A stretch of DNA of 64,000 bases from the NCBI GenBank assembly GCA_034509735.1, contig JACGWO010000003.1:3410001-3474000 (forward strand), read 5' to 3'. Source of the stretch: Sesamum alatum. Lineage: Eukaryota > Streptophyta > Magnoliopsida > Lamiales > Pedaliaceae. Shown here piece by piece: positions 35,767 through 48,930 of this stretch. Each line of letters starts with the position of its first letter. Position 1 is the stretch's first letter. The position numbers and the translations under genes are program-made. The notes below the pieces were generated by a model. It made no database searches, was not told where the DNA came from, and saw nothing but the letters and a program-made list of their open reading frames with translations.

Positions 35767-38700
35767 GTTAAGACGGTTGAGGAGATGGATGTATGACCGA
35801 GACGTGTTGGGTGTGACGCCGGAGTTTGAGGATGGTGTTACAACATTTCTAGAATGGGCCCAGTCTCAACGTGCATATATGGACGGGGAGAAGATTAGGT
35901 GTCCCTGCCGGAAGTGCAAAAACGAACGGTTCAAAACACCAGACGAGGTAAATTTTGACTTGTGTATGAAAGGGTTTATGCCGGAGTATTATAATTGAAC
36001 TTCGCATGGTGAGGAGAGGGTGCAGTCATAGTTTGAAGCATTGACAGCGTCCCCTGTGCAGCAGCAGCAAACGCCAGCCATTCTGGAGGAGGGTAGTTCG
36101 CATTGGGGTGATGCGGCTCAGATGGATTGGGCATAGAGGATGGTATTTGATGTCGTCGCGCCGTCTTTCTGGTCTTCGTATAACCAGGAGGGACCGGCTG
36201 ATGATGGTACTCGGTATTGTCCATCTGATGTGGGTCCTAGTTCATATTACGATTCGGGGCCCTATCATTATGTGTCTAGCTTGTTAGACCATTTTTTTGA
36301 TATAGTTCATGCTGCGGACCAACCGTTGTGGAACGGCTGCACCACCTCTTAGTTGGTGTCAATTGCTTCTTTGGTGAATATCGAGGCCGAAGGGGGTTTT
36401 TTCGAGCATACATATGATCGCTTATGCCAGTGGGCTGATACTGTAATGCCCTACGATCATACTTTCCCCGTCGATTATTACAATACAAAGAAATTGATAA
36501 GAGAATTGGGTTTACTAGTTCAGAATATTGATGCTTGCAAAAACGGTTGCATGTTGTGCTGGAAGGACGATATTGATTTGGAATATTGCAAGTTTTGTGG
36601 AGACGCTAGGTACAAGCCACCAGGGACAGAAATCCTAGACGCAAGAAGTCCCCGTATGTCATTCTTAGGTATCTACTGCTTACCCCTCGGCTTGAGAGGT
36701 TGTATGCGTCGGAGGCCACAACAGAGCATATGACTTGGCATGCGAGCCATCAGACGGAGGAAGGATCCATGTGTCATCCATCCGATGCCGAGGCTTGGAA
36801 GCATTTTGACCGGACGTATCCTGATTTTGCAGCTGGGCCTCGTAATGTTAGACTTGGGTTGTGCACGGATGGGTTTGTACCGTACGGCCAGTATGGTAAA
36901 ACTTACTTATGTTGGCCCGTGATACTTATACCGTACAATCTCCCACCGGGAATGTGCATGAAGTCATAGTATATGTTCCTAACGATGGTGATCCCTGGTC
37001 CATCGAATCCCAAACGTCTTATCGATGTCTACTTGGAGCCGTTCATCGAGGAGTTGTAGAATTTATGGCATGTGGATGTACATACGTACGACACTGCGAC
37101 AAACCAAGCATTCATGATGCGGGCCGTATTGATGTGGATAGTGAACGACCTTCCTGCTTATGGGATGGCGTTTGGATGGAGTACCACCGATGTTATGGGG
37201 TGTTCAGTTTGTGAGGACACACGGGCATTCTATTTACAGCACGGTCGGAAGGCATACTATTTTGACTGCCACAGGCAGTTCCTACCACCGGATCATCCTT
37301 ATCGCAGGAATAAGAAAGCCTTCACTAAAAATCAAATGGAGAGGAAGGTTGCACGTCCGAGGCTGACTAGAGAATAGATCTGAACCCATGTCGATGCGTT
37401 TAGTGTTGCAGTCGAACAACCGTTGAGTGAACCAGAAGGCTACGGTGTCGACCATAAGTGGACGAAGAAAAGCATATTCTAGGAGCTTGAATACTGGGGG
37501 GCACATCTGATATAACACAATCTTGATGTCATGCATATTGAGAAGGATGTGTTCGATAATATATTCAATATTGTAATGGACATCAAGGGGAAAATGAAGG
37601 ACAATCTGAATGCACGGAAGGATCTCAAGATCATATGTAATCGGCCGGAGCTAGAGGTGGACGAAAGGAGACTGAACGTGATGCGCAAAGCGGTATATAC
37701 ACTTAGGAAGGATCAAAAGAAAAAGATATATGAGTGGATTCGTTGTCTTAGGTTTCCTGATGGGTATGCCTCTAACTTGGCCCATTGCGTCGACATAAAG
37801 GAGTTAAGGATGCATGACATGAAGAGCCATGATTGTCATGTATTCATGCAGAAGTTGATTTTGGTTGTCTTCCGTGAAATGCTTCCACAGCACGTGTGGG
37901 GGGGCTTGACTAAAGTGACTTCTATTCCAGATCCTATGCTCAGCAACACTAGATGTGGCCAAGATAAAAGAATTGGAGGATAGTGTAGCCGTCATCTTGT
38001 GCAACGCCGAAAAAATATTTCCTCTTTCCTTTTTCGATTCAATGGAGCATCTAATTGTTGACCTTCCATATGAGGTGCGCGTTGGGGGGGGGGGCGTGCA
38101 ATACAGGTGGATGTACCCGTTTGAGAGGTAATTAACTATTGTTAAATATATTATTTTTAAGTAGCAATTAATTTGCATTTTAATAAATACTCGTACGAAT
38201 AGATTCCTTCGCGATTTGAAGAAGAAGTGAAAAACAAAGTACACGTCGATGCATCAATTGTAGAGGCTTATATTGTCGAAGAAATTGGGCTTTTCTCCTC
38301 TCACTACTTCGAACCGCACATTCTCTCCAAGCGAAGCAGATCCGATCGGAACGATGATCTCACGAGCAACGACGATCGAATAGTACGGTCCATTTTCAAT
38401 TACCCCGGCCGAGCAAGTGGAGCCTCAAAGAAGAGATGGTTGAGCGGTGAGGAACTTCATGTTATCGAGACATACGTGTTGTATAATTGTGAAGTAGTTG
38501 CACCGTACTACGAGTAAGTGTCTTATACAAACATAACTATCTCAAGCCTTCATTTCAATTTCAACATGTATATTTATAATTATCAGTTTTACTGTAACAG
38601 GTCATTCTTGAATGAACTATTCGAGCAACACAATTCGGAGGACCCGATAATTTATCAACTAGTGGCAACACAATTCAAGGATTGGTTCAAACGTCGTGTA

Positions 38701-39312
38701 AGTGTCACTTTCTTATAAATGCGATCTCAATTTGTAATCAATTATTTCAATTGCGATATGATGAATTGCAGGTGAAACTTGAATTGAATCACACAAACGA
38801 CGAATTATTGAAGTTGCATTATTGGGACCCTAGAGTAGAAGTGACAACATACCCGTCTTACTTCGTCAATGGCTTCAATTTCCACACTGAACGTCACAAT
38901 GTCGGGAAGTCAACAATGAATTGTGGTGTTTGTGTGAAAAGCTCATCATATGCAGACACGAATTCTGACTTCTACGGAATATTGAAAGAGATAACTCAGT
39001 TAGATTACCCACTAATTCCAGACATGCACATTTATTGTTTAATTGTCATTGGGTCGATCTGGTTAGAGGCATGAAGATACACCCTCGTTATCACATCGTT
39101 GATGTCATCTTTAAAAAGTTGTGCCAAAAGAATGAACTATTCATACTGGCTCAACAAGCAGTACAAGTCTACTACGCGGATTACTCGAGCATGAAGAGAG
39201 ACAAAGTCAACTGGAAAGCTGTTTGCAAAATCAAGGCTCGAAAAGTAATCGATGACTCACGATGGACCGAGGTCGCCTATCAGATGGATAAATTCGTACC
39301 TCATCTAGATGT
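35767..39312 (+). pseudogene. TNP2-like CACTA transposase, decayed
   Basis: Domains in order: a transposase-associated domain (35767-35998, MLRRLRRWMYDRDVLG then IRCPCRKCKN); the TNP2 core (about 36280-37970) with DYYNTKKLIRELGL, DIDLEYCKFCGDARY, MTWHASHQTEEGSMCHPSD, ATNQAFMMRAVLMWIVNDLP and HNLDVMHIEKDVFDNIFN; a DUF4218 region (about 38010-38520) ending RWLSGEELHVIETYVL; and a DUF4216-like C-terminus (about 38780-39312) with ILAQQAVQVYYADYSSMKRD. Introns with GT-AG borders are visible at about 38515-38600 and 38700-38771. At least five stops and several frameshifts break it, for example TGA at about 35996 where a Trp is expected and TAG near 36351. The LTR at 39313 cuts the last domain. Confidence 0.88.
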
Positions 39313-39546
39313 TGAAAGAATTGGGTACGGCCCGGGAACGCAACGGAAGCATAAAAACGTGAATTTAAAGCATAATTAAAACGGGTTCAAAGGGGTGTTC
39401 CCTTTGAAGTTCCCGGGCGTTCGGTGTTTGTCAAAGCATAAATAAAAGAGGAGAAAATGCTGGACATGTGGCTAAAGGAAGTAAACAAAAGATACATATA
39501 ATATAAATGGAAACCAACCTTTTTTTTGTTTACTACACGTGAAACT
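39313..39546 (-). repeat. Family B LTR (B1), first part
   Basis: Starts on the plus strand TGAAAGAATTGGGTACGGCC, matching the start of the intact family B LTR at 49798. It is interrupted after 39546 by a family C LTR and resumes at 41571. It lies in the CACTA transposase. Confidence 0.85.
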
Positions 39547-41570
39547 TGTTAGAATAGGTGACCATGTAAGCCAATTTTGGCGGGAATATGTAACCTATGT
39601 CTAGACAATTTCAGGTGTTTGATAAAACATTTATGAATAAAGAAGTGAAATTCATATGGCAACACTTTGTTTACGTTCACTTATATCTGCTATTACATAT
39701 CTGTTCACTACGCAAACAAAGCCCACGGACTGAGAATCGATTTCGGGGACTGGGACTACGCTTGGAGGTAGGTCCATGAAATCAATCTTACCAAATCAGT
39801 CCGGAAATCTCCAAGTCAAGGAATCTCGAAAATGGGTACCGAGATTCCCCTTGAGACATGCGCTAAGCATCTGCTGCGTATTTCATCGACGGGTGATGAA
39901 GGTCGTCTAAGCAGTGTTAGTGGGTTAGCATGCTAAGAAGTAGCTGACTGAGGTGACTCGCGGAAACCGTCTGACGGAGGACCTTGAGTATGGTCAGCAA
40001 GGTATGACGTGTATTCCCGGTTCCAAAGGTACAAGTCAAGTCCTTTGACTTGAGGAACTGCTGAGTTTACCTGTACATCAGGTCTGTATCTTAGATATGG
40101 TGAGAGATTGCCAAAATACTCTTGAGCAGTCATAAGCCATGTCTAGTGCAGCTCTGGTGTACAGAGTGACAGTAGTTTCCAAGAAAGGATCTGTCTCCTG
40201 TTAAAAGGCATTGACAGTTGAGTCTCATATCTGCTCTGTGTCTTGTCCCTAAAATCTGTGGCCACAGTAACTGAACAGAAGGGAAGGTTTCCCTTGCGGC
40301 GTTTAGTAAGGATAGACCGACACTTAGGTCCAAAATGGGTACCTGCATTTTCCGTGCCCTAGACCCTAAGTGATGAGACCGAAGACAGAAGGACAAGTGT
40401 ACTGTTAGAGCCTAAATGTTCATCCCCGAATATTTAACCTAGTCTCTAGTGCCATGGACCGTTGCTAGATGGCCACCCATGGTAACGGACGGATTCTAGG
40501 AATCCGACCAAGTCTAGCTGAAAGGTGAACCTAAAGAGTCACACACTATCCACACACACACTTAGTATTTAATTTGGAATTAAATATTGGAGTAAAGGAA
40601 TGATTAAATTGCATTTAATCGGGTCCTATATTTTCTTGGAGAATTAATTCCTTCTATTTGATAAAAGGAATTAAATTAATAAATTGGATTTATTAAGGGA
40701 ATTAATTTAATGGGCCTAGGATAATATTAATATTTATTTATTATATTTATTTGGCCTTTTGGAATATTTAATAGGATTTAAATATTCCATTAAATTAAAT
40801 TAATGGTAGAGATTTAATGGGAGAGATGAAAGGCTAGGATTGAATTTGACAAGGTCAAAATTCTACTTTGACTAGGACTTTGACTAGGTCAAAATCCTAG
40901 TCAAAGTAAGCTTCTAAAGAGTTGGACTTTAAAGAGGATTAAACTCCTCCTCCATATAAACCCTTAGCCTTGCACTATTTGAGGGATTGATGAAATTCCA
41001 ACACACACACAACACACACTATTTTTCGGCCGTCACTCTCCCCTCTCTCGTCCGCCTCTCTCTCTTCCACTCTCCAAGAAACTCTTTTCTTGTTCTCTTG
41101 TTCTTGGAACATTAGAACAGTGATGAATCAATACCGTTAATTCATAACGTGTTGTTGATTCATCCACTCCAATAAATTTATACTTGTTCGTTGCTAGCAC
41201 GACGTGCAAGATACGTGGGTGGATCGTGTATCACGATTTGGAGGGTCTCAAGAACGAGATCTTGGTGCAAAACGGGGAACAATGCATGTAGCCGTTGAAG
41301 ACGAAAACGACAACGACAACGGGTAGGTCTCGGTTTACGTTTTCGCCTCTTTTATTTTTCAACCCTATGGCCTCCATGATTGCTTACATATTGTTAATTC
41401 ATGAGATACACCAAACACCTGAAAAATTTCAAGGGCACACCCCTTGAAACGTGTTCTTTATTTTAAAAGCATGATTTAAATTCCGCAATTTTATTTTATA
41501 CCGCGCTTCCGCATTCGCGCAATTTTCCCGGGACGATCCACGCAATTTTTTGTTTACTACACGTGAAACT
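39522..41570 (+). repeat. 25-bp direct repeats flanking the inserted family C LTR
   Basis: A 25-base stretch (six T, then GTTTACTACACGTGAAACT) occurs at 39522-39546 and again at 41546-41570, immediately outside the family C LTR. Copia integration should duplicate only 5 bp. Confidence 0.85.
39547..41544 (+). repeat. Family C LTR (C1), solo, 3' end truncated
   Basis: Begins TGTTAGAATAGGTGACCATG and follows the family C copy at 46949 through the GC-richer block, the inverted-repeat chain (40566 on), a TATA-like region near 40960, a CT-rich stretch and the CAAGGG hairpin (41427-41449). It ends at ...GACGATCCACGCA instead of the expected CCAGGCTTTCA, so about 20 terminal bases are missing. No internal region is attached. 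Confidence 0.85.
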
Positions 41571-42636
41571 GGTACAAGCTTTTGTTTTCTTTTCGTTTCT
41601 CCTTCCGTTCACTTAAGGATCCAAATTAGAATCCCTCTAATTTGTCCATATCACACTATAGAATAGTTCTCTAATCTATTGCTAGATAGAAATAGAGAAG
41701 TGAAGAAGAAAACACTTCCAAAACAACACTATTGATTAGTGCTTTTGGAATATTTTAGTTCAAACCTTTCCAAAAGGTATGAACACAAGAAGGAGAGTTT
41801 TTTTTTCAGAGTTTTGGAGAGTTTTTGATGGAAAATTTCGTGCAAGACAAGGCCATACAAGTTATGTGAGTGGTTGTGTATGTAGAGTTGTTGAATTCAA
41901 AATTCAACTTTTATAGTTAACTTCCAAAGCAAACTACATACACTCACCACTCTCTACATAACCATGCACCATTTTAGCAAATAAAACCACCCACCAAACC
42001 ATATAAAGGCTAGTCACATGTGCCTCATATGTGGAGGATTTTAATTCATCCTTCACTTGCTATAAATTGCATTATTCCATGGACTAGGAGTACTAGTCTT
42101 GGACTTTTATTTAATCTAATTAAATTAAGTCCAAACGAAGTCCATTGGACATTAATTAACCCAATTAATCTCAATCCAATTGAAGCCCATAAGTTTATTT
42201 AATCCAATTAAATAAACATAAGTCCAAACTCTAATTAATTGATCCAATCAATTAATTAATCCAAATCCGATAAATTAATCTAATTAATTTAAAGGTTCTA
42301 AGTTCAAAAATTAACTAATCCAATTAATTAATTCTTGGACCATCCATCAAATGGATTTCTCAATAAATGATCCAATCATTTATTTTTCTCCTTGAATTAA
42401 TTTAATTGGATTAAATTAATTCACTTCTTCTAGAATTAATTCCAAATTAATTCTACCAATTCCATAATGATTTGTATGTGACTCTATAGGTTCACCCTCA
42501 GCTAGACTTGGGCTTATGTCCAACACAATTGGTCAATTAAATCCAATTTAATTAACTGTTTCCCAATTAACTATTAATTGGAAAACGCCCGTCACCATGG
42601 GTGGCCGTCTAGCAACGGCCCATGACACTAGAGACT
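41571..42636 (-). repeat. Family B LTR (B1), second part, truncated
   Basis: Resumes the family B LTR after the nested family C copy. It holds a long chain of CCA-spaced inverted repeats (about 42080-42450) and the conserved block with GCCGTCTAGCAACGGCCCATG. It breaks off at GAGACT (42636), where the intact copy continues GAGACTAGGTGAATG. Confidence 0.85.
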
Positions 42637-45600
42637 CATTTGGAAGACTAGCAACCTGCCAAAGTAGTTGGTTTTCATTCAATGGATGATATCATGTTAT
42701 TCTATTAACTTAATAAGTTTCACGAAGAATCTAATGAGTAAAGGCAAACTGCAATACAGTTAGAACAAAATTAAGTGACTTTTGTCCAGAATGAACTCAA
42801 TTATGTTAGACTACAAGTGGTCTTCCTTCTTTACCGACTTCTATGCAGCAACACAAGTAGCAAGCAATGGAATTTTGGTGGCAGCAGAATAGAATTATGT
42901 GAATTCTGAAGCAGAATTCATTTACACATCACACAAGCACAAGAGAAACGTAGGATTTGCAAGGTTCATACTTGAATAATATGTTTCCACCGGTTCCTCT
43001 TCCCTAGGATTCCCAATTCATTTACTACAGCAATTCATGGAAATTTGGTCTCCCATGCAACCCATTTATCTAAGGCACCATAAATAACATCTCTCTCATT
43101 TGAAAAGACTAGCAACCTGCCAGATTAGTCAATTTTATTTCAATGGACGATATCATGTTATTGTATAACGTAATGAGTTTAACAAAGAATCTAACGACTA
43201 AATGCAAACTAAACATACAATTCCAAATAAGGTTCACTACCCCTTGTCCTGAACAATCTCTCCTATACCAAAAGTGGTGTTCCTCCTTTCCCGATTTTAA
43301 ATTCCTATAACCAACATGAGATTAAGTGAAACTTTGTATTTACTCAAGTGACGAAAAGTGCTCGGTAAGGGCACAAACTTTGTAAGATCACATATAATAA
43401 ATAGAAATGTTAAATCTAATATTATTGAAAAAATTAAATGAAAATGTTATCATGCTTAGGTGGTGATAACAACAGGTCACCATTAATTATATTAAAGAGA
43501 GGATGAAATAACTAATCGAAACTATTAAATTTAAACATGACCAGAAGTCTTGATAAATAGTATTAATAAATATATATATATATATATGTATATAAAAGAG
43601 CCAAGAAAGTAAGAGAATCACTGAGAACCATATCGCCAAATGACATAAGTTCCCTCCTCAACACATCAGTAGAAAATAATAGATTGACTTAAATTACTTA
43701 CTCATCCATCAAGGAAACATACAAGGAAATGTAAATTACCATTGTAAATATCACAAGACGAAATGATCTCACAATTTCTATCTGTGAAATGATTCAGACA
43801 ATCAAAGTAAAGTTGCATTCAATCAGCCTCACTTTGTGGATGGTTCAACTTCATTCTGCAGCAGAATTAGCGAATTCCCAGTGCAGAATACAACTTATTC
43901 TGCCGCAAAATTCAGCAGAAGTCTGTTGCATAATCAATTGCATCAAAATAAGCTGAATTCTGCTGCAAAATTCTTCTGCAGAGTTCTTGGAATGGAAAAT
44001 AATAAAGACTTAAAAATATATTTCCATTGACGAATCAGTTACAGAGCAGTTTAACCGAAAACCAATCACTTTCTCGAAAAACTTCTATCCAGCTCTTCTA
44101 CTAAAAATATAATGTGCTTGTTATACGTGTATCATCTTATTCAGCAATAACGCTACTGCAAATAGATGTCGTCTCAACCATATATTATTGTTGAATCAGA
44201 TTCATCTTTCTATAGGTTAAAAGTATTCTTTTGTGTAGAAGTGGTAGAACTTATTTTATTCCGAAGGAAGCATTTCGGTATCATCAAAAAAGGGAAATGG
44301 AGAGAGAATTATGAATTACAAAAGCACAAAATATATACAAAATTTTTATATACAAGAAAGAATTCACGACAGATGATGGAAAGATAGAAGATAAGACAAA
44401 ATTCATTACTTTTATTAAAAAAACTATACAAAAGATCAAAGGACATTAAGTTTTAATTAAACAGATCAAATAAAGGCCATTTTCATTACGTGAAAAAGAA
44501 AAAGGTCACAAAAGGACTTAAATATGATTTTGGCAACAAACAAATATACTTTTTGAAACTGACACATTAAATTGAATAGGCATAGCATCAATCTCGAATG
44601 CAGATCATCCTTCGATGAGTCTATGATGTAAAAGTGTGATACGTCAAATGAAGACAGTTGTTTTACCTTCACAACTTTTGACACCATCACCTCGAATTCC
44701 TGGAGGCCATGTACATTTTCCTACTCATTATCTCTGTCGACAAAATATTGAAAAATTGTCATTCAGTGTATTCACTACAGAAAATATTCAAACATTTATA
44801 AAATTAACCAACCATACAAGTTAATAACCTAATTACATTTTTTGTTAAAATTCTAGTCTGAATCAAACATAATGTGCATTTGCACACTATTACTCTAAAT
44901 GTTCTTTAATCGGCACATACATATGTCAGAAATTAAAAATGCTAAAGAAAAAAATTAGGATTTTACCACGGCAAGCCCCTAAAAAGCTGTAATATTACCT
45001 GTTGTTCTTGCCAATGGCCACCATTGTTCTCCAAGCACACATTGGTCTCTACATCCGTAGTACAAAAGCAAGAACACCAAGTTGATTAGTGGGTATTGCC
45101 TTTCTTCCTTGCTTCACAATTCTATTAAGATCGTCATCCGCTCATTTCTCATATCCCAAGGCATCTTTAGAAGAAGTCAGCCCTCTAACACAACCTACCA
45201 TCTATAAAATTGTTGTAGCAAAACTCTATGCAGAAACAGAACTAGCATGCAACAGAATTAGAATTCTACAATTATGCTAACTCTGCTTCCAAATTCATTT
45301 ACACATCACACAAGCACAAGAGAAACATAAAATTTACAAATTTCATAGTTGAATATTTTTTTCCATTGGTTCTTCTTCCTTAGGATTCCAAATGGATTTG
45401 CTGCAGCATTTAATGGAAATCTGGTCTTCCATGCAATCCCTTTGTCTAAGGCACCAAAAAACAACAGCTTCCTTATTTCGAAGATGAGGAACCTGCCAGA
45501 TTAGTCAATATTATTTCAATGGATGATATCATTTTATTCAATAATGTAATAAGTTTAGCATAGAATCTCTAAGAAGTAATTACAAATTAAATATACACTT

Positions 45601-46948
45601 CCAGAATAGATTCTGTACCGTTTGTCCTGAACCAATTAAATCAGTCTTACACCACAAATTCTATTTTTGTTTTCTTTAATTTTTTTTTTTTGCACCACAA
45701 GTGTTGGTTCTTAATTCCCCAATTCTGAATAAGTTTCCTGCAACCCAAATGAAGAGAATGTTCATGAGTTTCTACGTAGTAGACGAGAAACAAAAGAAAT
45801 CCACACAGATAGATTGATTTGAATTCAAGCTTTCTAATCATCAAATAATCTTTTCAATTACAGATGCAAAATGCAATGCATATATATAGAGCAAATTGAT
45901 TCAGACAATCAAAGTAAAGCTGCATTCAATCAGCCTCACTTTGTGGATGGTTCAACTTCATTCTGTAGCAGAATTAGAAAATTTCCAGTGCAGAATACAA
46001 CTTATTCTGCCGCAAAATTCAGCAGAAGTCTGTTGCATAATCAGCTGTATCAAAATAAACTGGATTCTGCTGCAAAATTCTTTTTCAGAGTTCTTGGAAT
46101 GGAAAACAAAAAAGACTTGAAAATGTATTTCCATTGATGAATGAGTTACAGAGCAGTTTCACCGAAAACCTATCTCTTTCTCGGAAAAGCTCTATGCAAC
46201 TCTTCTACTAACAATATAATGTGCTTATTATACGTCTATCTTGTTCAGCAATAACACAACTACATGTAGATGTCGTCTCAACCATATATTATTGCTGAAT
46301 TAGATTCATCTTTCTGTAGGTTAAAAGTTTTCTTTCGTGTAAAAGTGGTACAACTTTTTTGATTCCAAAGGAAGCATTTCGCTATCATCAAAAAAGGGAA
46401 ATGGAGAGAGAATTACGATTTACAAAAACACAAAATATATACAAGATTTTTTATATACAAGAAAGAATTCACGACAGATGATGGTACGATAGTAGACAAG
46501 ACAGAATTCATTACTTTTATTAAAAACATATACAAAAGATCAAACGACATTTCATTACATGAAAAAAAAGGTTATGAAAAGTCTTAAATAAGATTTTGGC
46601 AACAAACTAATATACATTTTGAAATTGACACATTAAATGGAATAAGCATAGCATCAATCTAGAATGCAGATCATCCTTCAATGAGTCTAGATGTAAAAGT
46701 GTGATACGTCAAATAAAGACAGTTGTTCTACCTTCACAACTTTTTACACCATCACCTCGAAATCCTGGAGACCATGTACATTTTCTCTACTCATTATCCC
46801 TGTCGACAAATGTATTGAAAAATTATCATTCAGTCTATTCACTACAGAACAAATTCAAACATTTATAAAATAAACCAACCATACAAGTAGATAAACTGAT
46901 TGCACTTTTAGTTAAAATTCTATTATGAATCGAACATAATGACTTTAA
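42637..46948. repeat. Tandem array of about 2.3-kb units, unknown nature (left block)
   Basis: The segment containing CAACCTGCC and GATGATATCAT recurs at about 42655, 43110 and 45490, and again at 49720. The segment GTGCAGAATACAACTTATTC recurs at about 43880 and 45989. One unit therefore runs from about 43097 to 45490, with a partial unit before it and another after. Copies differ by many point changes. Exon-like open segments with GT donors can be read on the minus strand (near 44640-44740 and 45030-45180), but I recognise no protein. Confidence 0.75.
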
Positions 46949-48930
46949 TGTTAGAATAGGTGACCATGAAGCCAATTTTATTTAGTGAATTGTAACCTAT
47001 ATCTGAACAATTTCAGAGTTTTAATAAACCTTGATGAATGAGAAAGTGATGTTCATCTGGCTCATACTTTGTCTGTGTTCACTTTTACTGCTTTATAATT
47101 GTTCACTGCACAAACAAAGCCCACAGACTGAGATTACATTTCGGGAACTGGAACCACGCTTGGAGGTAGGTTCATGAAATCAGTTTCGCTGAATTAGTCT
47201 AAAAATCTCCAAGTCAAAGGAATCTCGAGAAATGGGTATCGAGAATCCACTTGAGACTTGCACTAAGCATCTGCTGTCATGTTTCATCGACGGGTGACGA
47301 GGGTCGTCTATGCAATGCTAGTGGGTCAGCTTGCTAGGGAGCAGCTGACTGAGGTGACTCGCGGGAACCGTCTTACGGAGGACCTTGAGTAGGGTTAGAT
47401 AGGTATGACTTGAGTTCCCGATTCCAAACGGTACAGGTTAATCCTTGCACTTGGGGAACTGTTGAGTTTACCTGTACACCGTGTCTGTATCTTAGGTATG
47501 GTGAGAGATAGCCAAGTCATAGTTACTGAGTAGTCATAAGCCATATCTAGTGCAGTCATGATGTGCAACGTGACAATAGATTCCAAGAAAGGATATGTCT
47601 CCTGTCAGAGCACTGACAGTAGCATCTCACTATGCTCTGAGTCTTGTCCCTAAATCTGTGGCCACACTGACTGAACAGAAGGGAGGGATTCCCTGCGACG
47701 TTTAGTGTAGGACAAGCTAACACTTAGGTCCAAGATGGGTACCTACGTTTCCCTGCCCTAGACCCTAAGTGGTGAGACCGTAGGCAGAAGGATAAATGTA
47801 CTGTAGAGCCTAAATGTTCACCCCCACGCATATTCACCTAGTTTCTAGTGCCATGGACTGTTGCTAGACGGCCACCTATGGTAACGGACGGATTTTGGAA
47901 ATTCGACCAAGTCTAGCTGAAGGTGAACCTAAAGAGTCACACACAATCGCACACATAACGTATTTAATTTAGAATTAAATATTTGGAGAGAGATGGGACG
48001 ATTAAATTAGATTTCATCGGATCTTTCTTTTCTTGGGATATTAATTCCTTTAAATTGGATGAAAAGAAATTCAACTAATAAATTGGATTTATTGAAATTT
48101 ATTACACGGGCTTAAAATAAATATTATTATTTATTTTATTTGTTTCTTGCCCTATGGATTATTTAAATAAGATTTAAATAGTCCATAAAATAAATGGATT
48201 GTTGAGATTAAAAGGAGAGATAGATGGCTAGGATTGATTTGACCAAATCAAAGAGCTACTTTGACTAGGACTTTGACTAGGTCAAAATCCTAGTCAAAAT
48301 AGTCTTCCAAGAGTTGGAGTTTGAAGAGAAATGAATTCCTCCTCTATATATATTCCTAGCCCTTCACTTTTGAAAAGATGATGAAATTTTAACACACACA
48401 CATACATACTCAGGTCTCTCCTCTCTCTCTCTCGGCCGCTCTCCCTCTTTCCCAAGGAAAATACTTTGGTTCTTTTGTTTTCATACAATTGAACCTAAGG
48501 AGGGTTGATCACGTTAATCCATAGCGTTTGATCGATCTGTCCTCTCCAAATAATATACACTTGATTTTTCGCTAGCACGAGATTCAAGATACGTGGGCGG
48601 ATTGCGTGTACGATTTAGAGAGTCTCAATACGGGATCTTGGAGCAAAACGGGGAACAACGCAAGTAGCGGCTCGAAGACAAAACGACAACCGGGTAGGTT
48701 TTCGTTTTTGTTGTTTCGTTCTTTACAACCCTATGGCCTCCATGACTTTTACGTTCTTTGTTTTGTTCATGAGATACACGGAATGCCCGGGAGGTTCAAG
48801 GGAACACCCCTTGAACGTTTACGTTTAATTCTTGTTTATGGCATGTTTTAAATTCTTGCAATTTTATATTACCGCGCTTCCCCATTCGCGCTCCTCCCGG
48901 GACGATCCACACGCCTATCCCAGGCTTTCA
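46949..48930 (+). repeat. Family C solo LTR (C2)
   Basis: Complete 1982-bp LTR: TGTTAGAATAGGTGACC at the start, CCCAGGCTTTCA at the end, with a perfect TTTAA duplication (46944-46948, 48931-48935). No internal region. It shows the family C block order, a TATA-like box at 48345-48353 followed by a CT-rich stretch, and the GTTCAAGGG hairpin (48794-48816). Confidence 0.95.

Larger units (their letters stand above)
34883..39312 (+). mobile_element. CACTA (En/Spm) transposon, left part
   Basis: Starts CACTACAAAAAAAATGCG, the hallmark of CACTA elements. Subterminal repeats and a TNP2-type transposase in the right order follow. At 39313 a family B LTR begins inside the transposase. No TAGTG right end is visible after the LTR, which is itself truncated at 42636, so the right half was probably lost. 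Confidence 0.9.

Noticed and set aside
44466..45280. Host gene exons in the tandem array
   Set aside because: Short minus-strand open segments with donor-like sites exist, but none gives a recognisable protein and copies contain stops. I kept this only as a hypothesis in the findings.
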